30,064 nucleotides of DNA from Oscillospiraceae bacterium (GCA_009777435.1 WRLW01000001.1:1-30064), one strand, 5' to 3'; shown: positions 1-9,103, numbered from the stretch's first letter. Notes: generated from the sequence alone by a model not told the origin. Numbers and translations: made by a program.

Positions 1-88
1 CAAGCTCCTGCGATATAAGCTGGGCGTCGGTGTTGGCCACCATGCCGAGCAGTAATTCGGTGCCCACCGAAATGATTTCCGCGACCAT
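1..88 (-). CDS. cinA: CinA family protein (competence/damage-inducible protein A), N-terminal fragment
   Basis: Only the first 29 codons lie in the window; the gene runs off the left edge. The translation begins MVAEIISVGTELLLG and continues with a conserved NTDAQ. This is the standard N-terminus of the CinA molybdopterin-binding-like (MoCF) domain, known from the nicotinamide-nucleotide deamidase / ADP-ribose pyrophosphatase family. The ATG is preceded by GGAG about 8 bases upstream, and only 15 bases separate it from the thiI stop codon, so thiI and cinA are probably co-transcribed. Whether the C-terminal amidase domain is present cannot be seen. The identity rests on a short but characteristic motif. 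Confidence 0.85.
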   Translation of the reverse strand, partial: MVAEIISVGTELLLGMVANTDAQLISQEL

Positions 89-103
89 GCCGGTTACTCC
101 TTT

Positions 104-1267
104 CTATCCGCCGCATTTTTCAATGCCCGCCAAAGCGCCGTCTATCAGCCCCTCGGCGTCCAGCGCGCGCTCCGCCGCCTCAAGCTCCTCCAAGGAGGGC
201 TTTGTCTTGGGATGCTTAGGCGTGAACACCGTGCAGCAGTCCTCATAAGGCAGTATGGACGTCTCAAACGTGCCTATCCTGCGCGCCACGGACACGATTT
301 CTTCCTTGTCCATCCCCACCAGCGGCCTGAGTACGGGCAGCCCGCACACGGCCTCGGTGACGCGCAGGGATTCCAGCGTCTGCGAGGCCACCTGCCCAAG
401 GCTCTCGCCCGTGACTAACGCCCCGCAGCCGCTGTCTGCGGCGATACGCTCCGCTATGCGCATCATAAAACGGCGCATGACGAGCGTGAACAGCCGCTCG
501 GGACATTCGCCGCGTATGGTCTCCTGTATGGCCGTGAAGGGTACGACCATGACCTGCCGCCGGCCGGTATACGCGGACATTATGCGCGCCAGCTCAAGCA
601 CCTTATTCTTAGACTCAATGCCGGTGTATGGGTAGCTGAAAAAATGCACGGGCAGTATGTCCAAGCCGCGCTTGGCCATCATGAAGCCCGCCGCCGGGCT
701 GTCGATGCCGCCTGAGAGCAGCAGAACCGCGCGCCCGTTCACTCCCACGGGCAGGCCGCCCGCCCCGGCCGCCGCCGCCGTGTGGATATACGCGGCGCGG
801 TCGCGCACCTCGACCACAGCCAGCACATCGGGATTGCGCACGTCAACCTTCAGATGCGGGAACGCGGCTATAAGCCTCTCGCCCAGCAGCGCGCATATCT
901 GCGGGGAATTCAGCGCAAAGGTCTTGTCGGCGCGCTTGGCCTCGACCTTAAATGTCCGCGCGCCGTTCAGAGCGTCCGCGAGATACGCTTTAGCGCGTTC
1001 GGATATGGCGTCCATGTCCTTCGGCGCGACGGCCGCGCGGCATACGGACGTCACGCCGAACACGCGCCGCAGCGTCGCGAACACGGCCTCGCCGTCGATT
1101 TCGCCTATCGGCTCCACATAGACGGTCGATTGCAGCGAGTATATCTCGAACCGCCCGTGAGGCTCCAGCCTGCGTTTCAGATTGGCCGTCAGACGCGCCT
1201 CGAAGCGGCCGCGGTTCAGGCCTTTCAGAACCAATTCGCCCAGCTTAAGTAAAAATATCTCGGTCAT
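104..1267 (-). CDS. thiI: tRNA 4-thiouridine synthase ThiI (short form without rhodanese domain)
   Basis: The predicted cytoplasmic protein of 387 residues uses ATP to activate U8 of tRNA for sulfur transfer; in many bacteria it also feeds sulfur into thiamine thiazole synthesis. A THUMP-containing RNA-binding region occupies about residues 55-165. The PP-loop SGGIDSP is at 185-191, and the typical ThiI segment ending FTPKHPKTKP lies near the C-terminus. The protein stops there, so it lacks the C-terminal rhodanese domain of the E. coli enzyme, as is common in Firmicutes, where a partner cysteine desulfurase supplies sulfur. The frame stays open a further 35 codons upstream. The chosen ATG at 1267 begins MTEIFLLKLGE, matches family N-termini and has GGAAGGGATG upstream. 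cinA follows in the same operon. Confidence 0.93.
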   Translation of the reverse strand: MTEIFLLKLGELVLKGLNRGRFEARLTANLKRRLEPHGRFEIYSLQSTVYVEPIGEIDGEAVFATLRRVFGVTSVCRAAVAPKDMDAISERAKAYLADALNGARTFKVEAKRADKTFALNSPQICALLGERLIAAFPHLKVDVRNPDVLAVVEVRDRAAYIHTAAAAGAGGLPVGVNGRAVLLLSGGIDSPAAGFMMAKRGLDILPVHFFSYPYTGIESKNKVLELARIMSAYTGRRQVMVVPFTAIQETIRGECPERLFTLVMRRFMMRIAERIAADSGCGALVTGESLGQVASQTLESLRVTEAVCGLPVLRPLVGMDKEEIVSVARRIGTFETSILPYEDCCTVFTPKHPKTKPSLEELEAAERALDAEGLIDGALAGIEKCGG

Positions 1268-1297
1268 GCCGATATCATCCCTTCCGCAGTCGCGTAC

Positions 1298-1327
1298 AGT
1301 ATACATCATGCGCCCGGCGGTTGACAA
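1298..1327 (-). promoter_or_regulatory. Putative sigma-A promoter of thiI
   Basis: On the minus strand, TTGTCA (1322-1327) is followed after 18 bases by TATACT (1298-1303). This places the transcription start near 1291, about 24 bases before the thiI ATG. It diverges from the gdpP promoter within the same intergenic gap. Assigned by eye from consensus. Confidence 0.6.
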
Positions 1328-1382
1328 CAAAAAATAGGGGGCGTTTTTCAGCGCGTCGGCCCCGGACGGCATAATTTCATCA

Positions 1383-1410
1383 TTGCAAAATTTGTGTGGA
1401 CTGGTATAAT
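1383..1410 (+). promoter_or_regulatory. Putative sigma-A promoter of the gdpP-rplI-dnaB-tilS-hpt-ftsH block
   Basis: TTGCAA (1383-1388) and a perfect TATAAT (1405-1410) are separated by 16 bases, in a locally A/T-rich stretch of a GC-rich genome. Transcription would start near 1417, giving a leader of about 20 bases before gdpP. No comparable promoter is seen between the downstream genes, which abut or overlap, so this is the best candidate for driving the whole block. Confidence 0.7.
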
Positions 1411-1437
1411 ATATAAGCCTATAAATCCTGACGGGAT

Positions 1438-3408
1438 GTGAAGGTCTTGAAGAAGGGCTTTACCAACCACATATTTTTTGTGTGTATGCTGCTTTTCAGC
1501 GCCGCCACGGTGTATTTCACACCGGTTTTGGCGTTCACGGAGTTAGCCGTGTTGATCCTTGTGTTCCTGATATACCGCCACGCGCGCTCGAAACAGCGCG
1601 GCGAGCTGGCAAAGGAGATCGACACCCTCAACCTGCCCGAAACGGCGGCGGCGTCCATAAGCATATTAAACCAGCCGCTGCCGGCGTGCGTGGTCAGGCT
1701 TGAGGACGGCGAGCTGCTGTGGGGCAGTCCGGCTTTCATGCGCCTTACGGGGCGGCCTGAGCCGATATTTGAGCGGAGCATAACCGATATGGTCGATCTG
1801 CCTCTGAAATGGCTTAAGGAGGGCAAAACGGCGTGTCCGCACAACGTGTCGCTGAACTGCCGCGACTTCTCGGTCTGCGGGACGCTGGCGCGCGGCGGCG
1901 ACGGCGGCGTTCTGGCGCTGCTGAGCTGGATCGACGTGACCGAGCTGACCCACGCGCGCAACGAGCTGGCCATGCGCGAGCCGGTGGTCGGCGTTATCGC
2001 GCTTGACAATTACGAGGAGATCGTCAAGGGTCTGCCCGACTCGCAGAAGGCCAATCTTTTGGCCGCCATAGACGACCGTATAGCCGGGCTGACCAATATC
2101 TCCAAAGGCATCGTCAGCAGATACGAGCGCGACCGCCACCTTTGCATATTTGAGTCCCAGGGCCTTAAAAAGCTGTCAGACGGGAAGTTCGCGCTGCTGG
2201 ACAGCGTTCGCGAGCTGACCGGCGCGGGCGGCATACCGGCAACCCTCTCCATCGGGCTGGGCTGCGAGGGCTCGTCGATGCAGGAGTCGCTCGCGTTTGC
2301 CAATCTGGCCATAGACATGGCGCTGTCGCGCGGCGGCGATCAGGTGGTAATCAAGAACAAGCACCGCTTTGAGTTTTACGGCGGCAAGGCGAAGGAATTT
2401 GAAAAGCGCACCAAGGTCAAGGCGCGCGTTATGGCGCACGCCCTGCGCGAGCTTATGGCGGGCGCTTCTATGATAATAGTAATGGGGCACACACAGGGCG
2501 ACATAGATTCCGTGGGCGCGGCGGGCGGCATAGTCGCGCTGGCGCGCAAGCTCGGCCGCCGCGTCCATATCGTCAGCGACACAAGAAACACGACGGCGCT
2601 GTCGCTGATAGACCGGCTCATGGCGCACAAGGAATACAACGGCGTGTTTATCGACGCGCAGAACGCGCTCCTGCTGGCCGACCGCGATACGCTTCTTGTG
2701 GTGGTGGACACCTCGCGCCCCGAGATGGTGGAAAGCCCCGTGCTGCTGCAGGCGCTCCACCGCGTCGCCGTCATCGACCACCACAGGCGCGCGGCGACCT
2801 ATATCGACAACGCGACCATGACCTTCCACGAGCCATACGCGTCGTCCTCCTGCGAGCTGGTATGCGAGCTTATCCAATACACGCTCGACACGGGAGACCT
2901 GCTGCGCGTCGAGGCCGACGGCCTGCTGGCGGGCATAGCTATGGACACAAAGGATTTCACCATGCACACCGGCGCGCGCACCTTCGAGGCGGCGGCTTAC
3001 CTAAAGGACGCGGGGGCCGACACCATCAGCGTCAAGAAGCTGTTCCAGACCGATTTGGCCAGCAACCTCGCGCGCTATCAGATTGTCTCAAAGGCCGAGA
3101 TGATAGGCAGCCAGATCGCCATCGCCGCGGCCGAAAGCTCGGTTGACCGCGTGATCGCGGCGCAGGCGGCCGACGACCTGCTCACGGTGTCGGGCGTGCA
3201 GGCGTCGTTTGTGCTTACCACCATGAGCGGCCAGGTCGTGGTCAGCGGACGCTCGCTGGGCGGCATAAACGTACAGGTGATAGCCGAAAAAATAGGCGGC
3301 GGCGGCCATCAGACAAGCGCGGGCGCGCAGCTGCCCAACACGACCGTCGCCGAGGCCAAGGCGCGTCTGACCGACGCCATAAACGAGTATCTCAGCGAGT
3401 GCGGATAA
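1438..3408 (+). CDS. gdpP: Cyclic-di-AMP phosphodiesterase GdpP (DHH/DHHA1, membrane-bound)
   Basis: This 656-residue membrane protein matches the full GdpP/YybT layout: two N-terminal transmembrane segments (about 10-47), a PAS-like region (about 75-170), a degenerate GGDEF domain (about 180-310) and a C-terminal DHH-DHHA1 phosphoesterase. Visible catalytic motifs are GHTQGDIDSVG (350-360), the VDTSRP aspartate (D424), DHH at 447-449, D503 and GGGGHQ (620-625). The family hydrolyses c-di-AMP to pApA and so controls potassium, osmolyte and cell-wall balance. The start is a GTG at 1438; an ATG two bases upstream is out of frame and stops at once. The ribosome binding site is weak, so a TTG at 1447 cannot be excluded. 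Co-location with rplI and dnaB is standard in Firmicutes. Confidence 0.95.
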   Translation: MKVLKKGFTNHIFFVCMLLFSAATVYFTPVLAFTELAVLILVFLIYRHARSKQRGELAKEIDTLNLPETAAASISILNQPLPACVVRLEDGELLWGSPAFMRLTGRPEPIFERSITDMVDLPLKWLKEGKTACPHNVSLNCRDFSVCGTLARGGDGGVLALLSWIDVTELTHARNELAMREPVVGVIALDNYEEIVKGLPDSQKANLLAAIDDRIAGLTNISKGIVSRYERDRHLCIFESQGLKKLSDGKFALLDSVRELTGAGGIPATLSIGLGCEGSSMQESLAFANLAIDMALSRGGDQVVIKNKHRFEFYGGKAKEFEKRTKVKARVMAHALRELMAGASMIIVMGHTQGDIDSVGAAGGIVALARKLGRRVHIVSDTRNTTALSLIDRLMAHKEYNGVFIDAQNALLLADRDTLLVVVDTSRPEMVESPVLLQALHRVAVIDHHRRAATYIDNATMTFHEPYASSSCELVCELIQYTLDTGDLLRVEADGLLAGIAMDTKDFTMHTGARTFEAAAYLKDAGADTISVKKLFQTDLASNLARYQIVSKAEMIGSQIAIAAAESSVDRVIAAQAADDLLTVSGVQASFVLTTMSGQVVVSGRSLGGINVQVIAEKIGGGGHQTSAGAQLPNTTVAEAKARLTDAINEYLSECG

Positions 3409-3439
3409 AGCTCAGAAATCTCTAAAAGGGGGACACCGC

Positions 3440-3916
3440 ATGAAAGTCATATTGCAGGCCGACGTCAAGGATCAGGGCAAGCGCGGCGACCTTGTGGACG
3501 TTTCGGACGGCTACGCGCGCAACTTCCTGCTCCCGCGCAAGCTCGCCGTTGAGGCCACGGCCGGCGCCCTCAACGATTACAAGAGCCGCGAAGCGGCCAA
3601 GCGCCAGCGCGCCCAAGCCGAGCGCGAGAACGCCGCGAGGCTGTCGAAGCTGCTCAAGGAAACCGTGATAACGGTGACGGCGCGGGGCGGCTCGGCGGGG
3701 CGGCTGTTCGGCTCGGTGACGTCCAGAGAGGTGGCCGACGCGCTCAAGAGCCAGCACAACATAGAGATAGACAAGCACCGCATCGTTATGACCGAGCCTC
3801 TGCGCACGGCCGGACGCCATACCGTGCAGGTAAAGCTGGGTTACGAGACGGTCTCCAGCATGACGGTTGACGTCGTTGTTGACAGCGGCCCGGCCGGCAA
3901 ATCCTCCGATGGATGA
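3440..3916 (+). CDS. rplI: 50S ribosomal protein L9
   Basis: The 158-residue protein starts MKVILQADVKDQGKRGD and contains the L9 signature around GYARNFLLPRKLA, then a long charged helix (about 45-78) and a C-terminal RNA-binding domain. L9 binds 23S rRNA near the L1 stalk and helps keep the reading frame. The start is set by AAAAGGGGGACA just upstream. The last codons overlap the dnaB start by 8 bases, suggesting translational coupling. The tail is a little longer than the usual ~150 residues. Confidence 0.97.
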   Translation: MKVILQADVKDQGKRGDLVDVSDGYARNFLLPRKLAVEATAGALNDYKSREAAKRQRAQAERENAARLSKLLKETVITVTARGGSAGRLFGSVTSREVADALKSQHNIEIDKHRIVMTEPLRTAGRHTVQVKLGYETVSSMTVDVVVDSGPAGKSSDG

Positions 3917-5240
3917 AATCCGTTCCGTACCGAGGAGTATAGAGGCCGAACAGGCCGTACTCGGCTCCATGCTGGTGGACGCGCGCTGTATACCGGACGT
4001 AATTACCTCCGGTCTGCGTGCCGAGGACTTTTACGGCGACCAAAACCGCCTGTTATTTGAAACTATTTACAGCATGTTTACAAACGGCGGCGTGATCGAC
4101 CCCATAACCGTCCTCGGGCAGCTTCAGGTGACGGGCAACTACGACCCGGCGGTTTCGCGCTCGTTTGTGGGACAGCTTGTCGAGATAACTCCCACCGCCG
4201 CCAATGTGCTGGCGTATGCCGAGATAGTGAAAGAACGCGCCCTGCTCAGGCGGCTGGGCGACGCGGCGTCGGAGATATCGGGCATGGTGGCCTCGGGCGA
4301 GGGCGAGGCCGGCGACGTACTTGATTCGGCCGAGCAGAAGATATACAAAATACGTCAGGGCAGCGCCGAAACCGGCGTCAAGCCGGTGTCCGTCCTTATG
4401 GCCGACACATACCGCTATTTGGACGAAATGGCGGCGTCCAAAGGCCGCCTGCCCGGCCTGACCACCGGCGTCGAGCCGCTCGACCGCATGATCGGCGGCA
4501 TGATAAATTCCAATCTGATACTGATAGCCTCGCGGCCGGGTATGGGTAAAACCAGCATCGCGCTCAATATCGCGCTCAACGCGGCAAGGGCTTCGGGCAA
4601 ATGCGTGGCCTTTTTCTCGCTGGAAATGTCGCTGCAGCAGCTCGGGCTGAGACTGCTGTCGTCCGAGGCGGTCGTTGACTCCAACACCCTGCTCGGCGGC
4701 ACGCTGTCCGACGAGGAATGGGCCGCCGTCGCGAACGCCAGCATAGCCATCAGCAAGACTAAGATGATGTTCAGCGACGCGGCCGCCGTGAAGGTAAGCG
4801 ACATTCTGGCGCAGTGCCGCCGCATAGACGGCCTGGGGCTGGTGGTAATCGACTACCTCCAGCTTCTGCAAGGCTCGCGCAAGACCGAAAACCGCGTGCA
4901 GGAGGTCGGCGACATCTCGCGTTCGCTGAAGATTATGGCCAAGGATCTGAATGTCCCGGTGCTGTGCTGCGCCCAGCTTTCACGCGGCGGCGACGCGCAG
5001 GGCGGCAAGCGCCCTCAGCTTTCGCATCTGCGCGAGTCAGGCTCTATCGAGCAGGACGCCGACGTGGTAATGCTGCTGTACCGCGACGACTACTATAACG
5101 AGGATTCCGAGGAGCGCGGCATAGCCGAGTGCATCGTCGCCAAAAACCGCCACGGGGGAACCGGCACCATAAAGCTTTCGTGGATGGGACAGTTCACGTC
5201 GTTCTCCGCCTTGGATACCATACATGGCCATGAAGCCTGA
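3909..5240 (+). CDS. dnaB: Replicative DNA helicase DnaB
   Basis: The 443-residue hexameric helicase unwinds the replication fork. Residues 8-110 form the N-terminal DnaB domain (SIEAEQAVLGSML). The RecA-like domain carries Walker A RPGMGKTS (about 209-216), Walker B VVIDYLQLL (312-320) and the conserved C-terminal segment HLRESGSIEQDADV with a downstream arginine-containing motif. No intein interrupts these motifs, a common insertion site in this family. The frame is open 14 codons upstream, but MDEIRSVP at 3909 fits family N-termini and overlaps the rplI stop by 8 bases, so that ATG was chosen although its ribosome binding site is poor. The 3' end overlaps tilS by 17 bases. Confidence 0.96.
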   Translation: MDEIRSVPRSIEAEQAVLGSMLVDARCIPDVITSGLRAEDFYGDQNRLLFETIYSMFTNGGVIDPITVLGQLQVTGNYDPAVSRSFVGQLVEITPTAANVLAYAEIVKERALLRRLGDAASEISGMVASGEGEAGDVLDSAEQKIYKIRQGSAETGVKPVSVLMADTYRYLDEMAASKGRLPGLTTGVEPLDRMIGGMINSNLILIASRPGMGKTSIALNIALNAARASGKCVAFFSLEMSLQQLGLRLLSSEAVVDSNTLLGGTLSDEEWAAVANASIAISKTKMMFSDAAAVKVSDILAQCRRIDGLGLVVIDYLQLLQGSRKTENRVQEVGDISRSLKIMAKDLNVPVLCCAQLSRGGDAQGGKRPQLSHLRESGSIEQDADVVMLLYRDDYYNEDSEERGIAECIVAKNRHGGTGTIKLSWMGQFTSFSALDTIHGHEA

Positions 5241-6654
5241 GTTTATTGAGAAAATCCGCCATGTGCCCGAAGGCGCGGCCATCCTCTGCGCGCTGTCGGG
5301 CGGCGCCGATTCCACGGCCATGACCGCCGCGCTTGTTGAGCTGAGCGCGCGTATGCGCTTAACTCTTGCCGCCGCGCATTATCACCACGGGCTGCGCGCG
5401 GCCGACGCCGACGCCGACCTGCTGTTTTGCGAGCGTTTGTGCGCGGCTTGGGGCATCCCGCTGTATCATGAGCGCGGCGACGTCGCGGCGGAGCGCGGCG
5501 GAGCGCGGTCGCGCGGGGCCGAGGCCGACGGCCGGCGGCTGCGTTATGATTTTTTGGAGCGTGTGGCACGTGAGCGCGGCATAAGCCATATCGCGACGGC
5601 GCATACCGCCGACGACGGCGCCGAGACGCTGCTGCTCAACCTGATACGCGGCTCGGGCATAGACGGCCTGACGGGCATACCGCCGGTCAGGGGCAATATC
5701 ATAAGGCCCATACTCGCCTGCACGCGCGCCGAAGTGCTTGAATACCTCGCTCAAAAGGGGCTTAATCACCGCGAGGACGCCACAAACCGTCAGGACGCTT
5801 ACCGCCGCAACCGGCTTCGCCGCCATGTGATACCGCTGCTGGCCGCCGAAAACCCCGCGCTGCCGCGGACTCTGCTGCGCACGGCGGAGCTGATTAGCGC
5901 CGACGCGGAATATCTCAATGGCTTAGCCGCCCGGGCGCTCGAAGGCATGATGGACGGCTACGCGCGGAAGCCGCGCGCTTATGACACGCGGCTTTTCGAC
6001 GCTCTTGACCCCGCGCCTGACGGCCGCGTGTGTGCCGGGGCCGCCGAACTTGCGGCCCTGCCGCCGCCGCTGGCGCGGCGCGCGGCGCGCATGATGGCCG
6101 CGCGGGCCGCCGGCGCGGATGTCCCCGACCTGTCGCGCGCGCATATCGAAGCCATATTGGGATTATGCCGTGAGCGGCGCGGCGGCGTGAACCGCGCGGT
6201 TATATCCCTGCCCGGAGGGTTGGCGGCCGAGCGCGAATACGACGGTATCTGCCTTTACGCGGTCAGGAAGCCGGACGGCTTCGAGCCGGCGGCCCTGCGC
6301 CTTGGCGAACGCGCGGAGCTGCCCGAGCTGGGGCTTTGGGTCTCGTGGCAAAAAAAACCGACAAAAGTTAACAATTTAGTCTATTCTTTTGAGGCGCCTT
6401 CTGATATAATAAATGGCGTTATGCGCGTAAGGCCGCGAAAGACGGGCGACAGGATAAAATTTCCGGGCCGCGCGACGCGTTCATTGCAGGATATTTTCGT
6501 AGACGCAAAGCTTCCGCGCCGTCTGCGGGACAGGGTGCCGGTGGTCGAGGAAATTACCGGCGGCGGAATAATCGCGGTTTACGGCTTCGGGGCGCGGGGC
6601 GCGGGGCCTGAAAACGCCGGCGGCGGCACGGTATTTGATTTTTACAGGGAATAA
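5224..6654 (+). CDS. tilS: tRNA(Ile)-lysidine synthase TilS
   Basis: TilS attaches lysine to C34 of tRNA-Ile(CAU), letting it read AUA; it is normally essential. The 476-residue protein has the PP-loop SGGADST (22-28), the AHTADDGAETLLLN segment and GIPPVRG of the catalytic domain, a middle helical domain, and a TilS_C domain at the end (RPRKTGDRIKFPG ... SLQDIFVDAKLP). The ATG at 5224 lies inside dnaB (17-base overlap); an ATG two codons later is also possible. A 10-base tandem repeat at 5485-5504 makes an unusually Arg/Gly/Ala-rich insertion before the GRRLRYDFL helix. The stretch around 6350-6420 is much richer in A/T than the rest of the gene. Confidence 0.95.
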   Translation: MAMKPEFIEKIRHVPEGAAILCALSGGADSTAMTAALVELSARMRLTLAAAHYHHGLRAADADADLLFCERLCAAWGIPLYHERGDVAAERGGARSRGAEADGRRLRYDFLERVARERGISHIATAHTADDGAETLLLNLIRGSGIDGLTGIPPVRGNIIRPILACTRAEVLEYLAQKGLNHREDATNRQDAYRRNRLRRHVIPLLAAENPALPRTLLRTAELISADAEYLNGLAARALEGMMDGYARKPRAYDTRLFDALDPAPDGRVCAGAAELAALPPPLARRAARMMAARAAGADVPDLSRAHIEAILGLCRERRGGVNRAVISLPGGLAAEREYDGICLYAVRKPDGFEPAALRLGERAELPELGLWVSWQKKPTKVNNLVYSFEAPSDIINGVMRVRPRKTGDRIKFPGRATRSLQDIFVDAKLPRRLRDRVPVVEEITGGGIIAVYGFGARGAGPENAGGGTVFDFYRE

Positions 6655-6657
6655 GGG

Positions 6658-7203
6658 GTGTCCGGTATACATCAAGATATAGAAAAGATTCTTATAGACG
6701 AGCGGACGCTGAAGAAGCGCGTCTGTGAGCTGGCGGATGAAATACGCCGCGACGCCGGACAGCCCGAACCTCTGCTTGTCGGGGTGCTGAAGGGTTCGTT
6801 CATATTTATGGCCGACCTTCTGAGGGCGCTGGACATGTACTGCGAGATTGATTTCATGGCCGTTTCGTCATACGGCGCGAACACTGTGAACACAGGTCAG
6901 GTGCGCATCCTCAAGGACATCGGTCAAAGCATTGAAAACCGCGACGTTATCCTTGTGGAGGACATATTAGACAGCGGGGAGACGCTCGGTTATATTATGC
7001 GTCTCATGAAGGCGCGTCAGCCGCGTTCGCTGAAGTTATGCGTGATGCTCGATAAGCCCGAACGCCGCAAGGTGGACATCACGCCCGATTATGTGGGGTT
7101 CTCCATACCCAATGAGTTTGTGGTAGGATACGGGCTGGATTACGCGGAGCGCTACCGCCAGCTGCCTTACATTGGCGTCCTAAAGCCTGAAATATATAAA
7201 TGA
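6658..7203 (+). CDS. hpt: Hypoxanthine phosphoribosyltransferase
   Basis: This 181-residue cytoplasmic purine-salvage enzyme converts hypoxanthine or guanine plus PRPP to IMP or GMP. The PRPP-binding motif LVEDILDSGETL is at 99-110, the VGVLKGSFIF loop at 41-50 and SSYGANT (70-76) fits the flexible loop. Translation starts at a GTG 4 bases after the tilS stop codon, with AGGGAATAAGG immediately upstream. The tilS-hpt-ftsH order is a classic Firmicutes arrangement; in Bacillus subtilis HprT and TilS also act together as regulators of ftsH, which is family knowledge rather than something visible here. Confidence 0.96.
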   Translation: MSGIHQDIEKILIDERTLKKRVCELADEIRRDAGQPEPLLVGVLKGSFIFMADLLRALDMYCEIDFMAVSSYGANTVNTGQVRILKDIGQSIENRDVILVEDILDSGETLGYIMRLMKARQPRSLKLCVMLDKPERRKVDITPDYVGFSIPNEFVVGYGLDYAERYRQLPYIGVLKPEIYK

Positions 7204-7228
7204 TTAAAGATCGGGGGGATGTTCCGCC

Positions 7229-9088
7229 TTGGCTACCCAAAACAACAAACGAAATAACGGTCTGCGCGATATAGGCTTCTATCTGATCGTATTCATAATA
7301 TTGCTGACAACCATGATGGTGCTGGTGCGCGGCGGCGGCGAAAAGCCTGTGAATTATTATCAGGTGAGCCGGTATTTCCAGCAGGAAAAGGTCGAGAAAT
7401 TCTATATCAAGGATAACAATGTGCTGATACTTTCGGTAAAGGGCGAGCCGGATCCGATAAAGTACAGCCTGTTCAGCGTGGATTATTTCCGCGAGGATCT
7501 GGGCGATCTCATTGCCGATCAGGTCGCGCGCGGCGTTATAACGGATTATGATTACGAGCTGGCGTTTGAACCGCCGTGGTGGGTAGGGTTCATACCGTAT
7601 TTATTCATGATTGTCATATTTGTGGTGCTGTGGTATTTCATGTTCAACCGCGGGGCCGGGGGCGCCGACCGCACCATGAAATTCGGCAAGGCGCGCACGC
7701 GCCTCGGCAGCGACGAAAGCAAACGCGTCTCATTCGGAGACGTGGCGGGCGCGGACGAGGAGAAGGCCGAGCTGGCCGAGATAGTGGATTTCCTAAAAGC
7801 GCCCAAAAAGTTTATAGAGATAGGCGCGCGTATCCCAAAGGGCATTTTGCTGGTAGGCCCGCCCGGAACCGGCAAGACGCTGCTGGCGAAGGCCGTGTCC
7901 GGCGAGGCCGGATGCCAGTTTTTATCCATATCAGGCTCGGACTTCGTTGAGCTGTATGTGGGCGTCGGCGCGTCGCGCGTGCGCGACTTGTTCGAGCAGG
8001 CCAAGAAGCTGTCGCCGTGTATCGTTTTTATAGACGAGATAGACGCCGTGGGCCGTCACCGCGGCGCGGGGCTTGGCGGAGGGCATGACGAGCGCGAGCA
8101 GACCCTCAATCAGCTCTTAGTCGAAATGGACGGCTTTGGAAACAACGAGGGCATAATCGTGCTGGCCGCGACCAACCGCCGCGACATACTCGACCCCGCA
8201 TTGCTCAGGCCGGGACGCTTTGACCGCGAGGTATACGTCGGCATCCCCGACATCAAGGGCCGCGAGGCCATATTAAAGGTACATTCGCGCAACAAGGTGC
8301 TTGACGCCGAAGTGAACCTTACCAATATCGCCAAAACCACGGCGGGCTTCACGGGCGCGGATCTGGAAAACCTGCTCAACGAGAGCGCGCTGCTGGCCGC
8401 CCGGAAGAACCACCGCGCCATTAAGGACGAGGATTTGTCCGACGCGCTCCTTAAAGTCATAGCCGGCCCCGAGAAGCGCAGCAAGGTCATAACCGACAAA
8501 GACCGCAAGCTGACGGCCTATCACGAGGCCGGGCACGCGGTGGTCAGCCGTTCGCTTGAGACGCAGGATCCCGTGCATCACATCACCATAATACCGCGCG
8601 GCATGGCCGGAGGCATGAATATACGGCTGCCCAAAGAGGATAAGTCATACATGGCCAAAAGCGAGATGTATGAAACCATCGTGGTATGTCTTGGAGGCCG
8701 CGTGGCCGAAAAGCTGGTTTTGGACGAGATCTCGACGGGGGCGTCCGACGATATCCGCCGCTCCACGCAGATGGCGCGCAGTATGGTCACGCGCTACGGC
8801 ATGAGCGACAACATCGGCCCCATAAACTTCGACGCCGACTCCAACGAGGTGTTCATAGGCCGCGACTATGGCCACACGCGCTCCTATTCCGAGCAGACGG
8901 CCTCGCTCATAGACAGCGAAATAAAGGGCATCATCGACCAAGCCTATAAGCGCTGTCAGGAGATACTGCAAACGCATATGGAAAAGCTGCACAAGGTGGC
9001 CGACTATCTGCTTGAGCATGAAACTATGGACGGCCCGGTGTTCGAGCGCTTCTTCTCAGGGGACGAGCTGCTCTTGCCCGAGGTTTAA
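7229..9088 (+). CDS. ftsH: ATP-dependent zinc metalloprotease FtsH
   Basis: The 619-residue membrane protease degrades misassembled membrane proteins and short-lived regulators. Transmembrane segments lie at about 15-33 and 118-139 and flank a short extracytoplasmic domain. The AAA+ domain has Walker A GPPGTGKT (210-217), Walker B VFIDEID (266-272) and the second region of homology ending RPGRFDRE. The peptidase domain has the zinc site HEAGH (432-436) and third-ligand region GASDD (504-508). The start is an unusual TTG at 7229 preceded by GGGGGGAT about 10 bases away. The ATG inside that purine run (7219) opens another frame that soon stops, and later ATGs would remove the first membrane segment. 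Confidence 0.97.
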   Translation: MATQNNKRNNGLRDIGFYLIVFIILLTTMMVLVRGGGEKPVNYYQVSRYFQQEKVEKFYIKDNNVLILSVKGEPDPIKYSLFSVDYFREDLGDLIADQVARGVITDYDYELAFEPPWWVGFIPYLFMIVIFVVLWYFMFNRGAGGADRTMKFGKARTRLGSDESKRVSFGDVAGADEEKAELAEIVDFLKAPKKFIEIGARIPKGILLVGPPGTGKTLLAKAVSGEAGCQFLSISGSDFVELYVGVGASRVRDLFEQAKKLSPCIVFIDEIDAVGRHRGAGLGGGHDEREQTLNQLLVEMDGFGNNEGIIVLAATNRRDILDPALLRPGRFDREVYVGIPDIKGREAILKVHSRNKVLDAEVNLTNIAKTTAGFTGADLENLLNESALLAARKNHRAIKDEDLSDALLKVIAGPEKRSKVITDKDRKLTAYHEAGHAVVSRSLETQDPVHHITIIPRGMAGGMNIRLPKEDKSYMAKSEMYETIVVCLGGRVAEKLVLDEISTGASDDIRRSTQMARSMVTRYGMSDNIGPINFDADSNEVFIGRDYGHTRSYSEQTASLIDSEIKGIIDQAYKRCQEILQTHMEKLHKVADYLLEHETMDGPVFERFFSGDELLLPEV

Positions 9089-9103
9089 CGGAGAATAAAG
9101 AAC

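Noticed and set aside
2176..2967. Long open frame (263 codons) on the minus strand inside gdpP
   Set aside because: It lies entirely antisense to gdpP motifs, has no ribosome binding site or family resemblance, and long antisense frames are expected in GC-rich DNA.
4053..4871. Long open frame (272 codons) on the minus strand inside dnaB
   Set aside because: Antisense shadow of conserved helicase motifs; His/Gln/Arg-rich composition typical of shadow translation.
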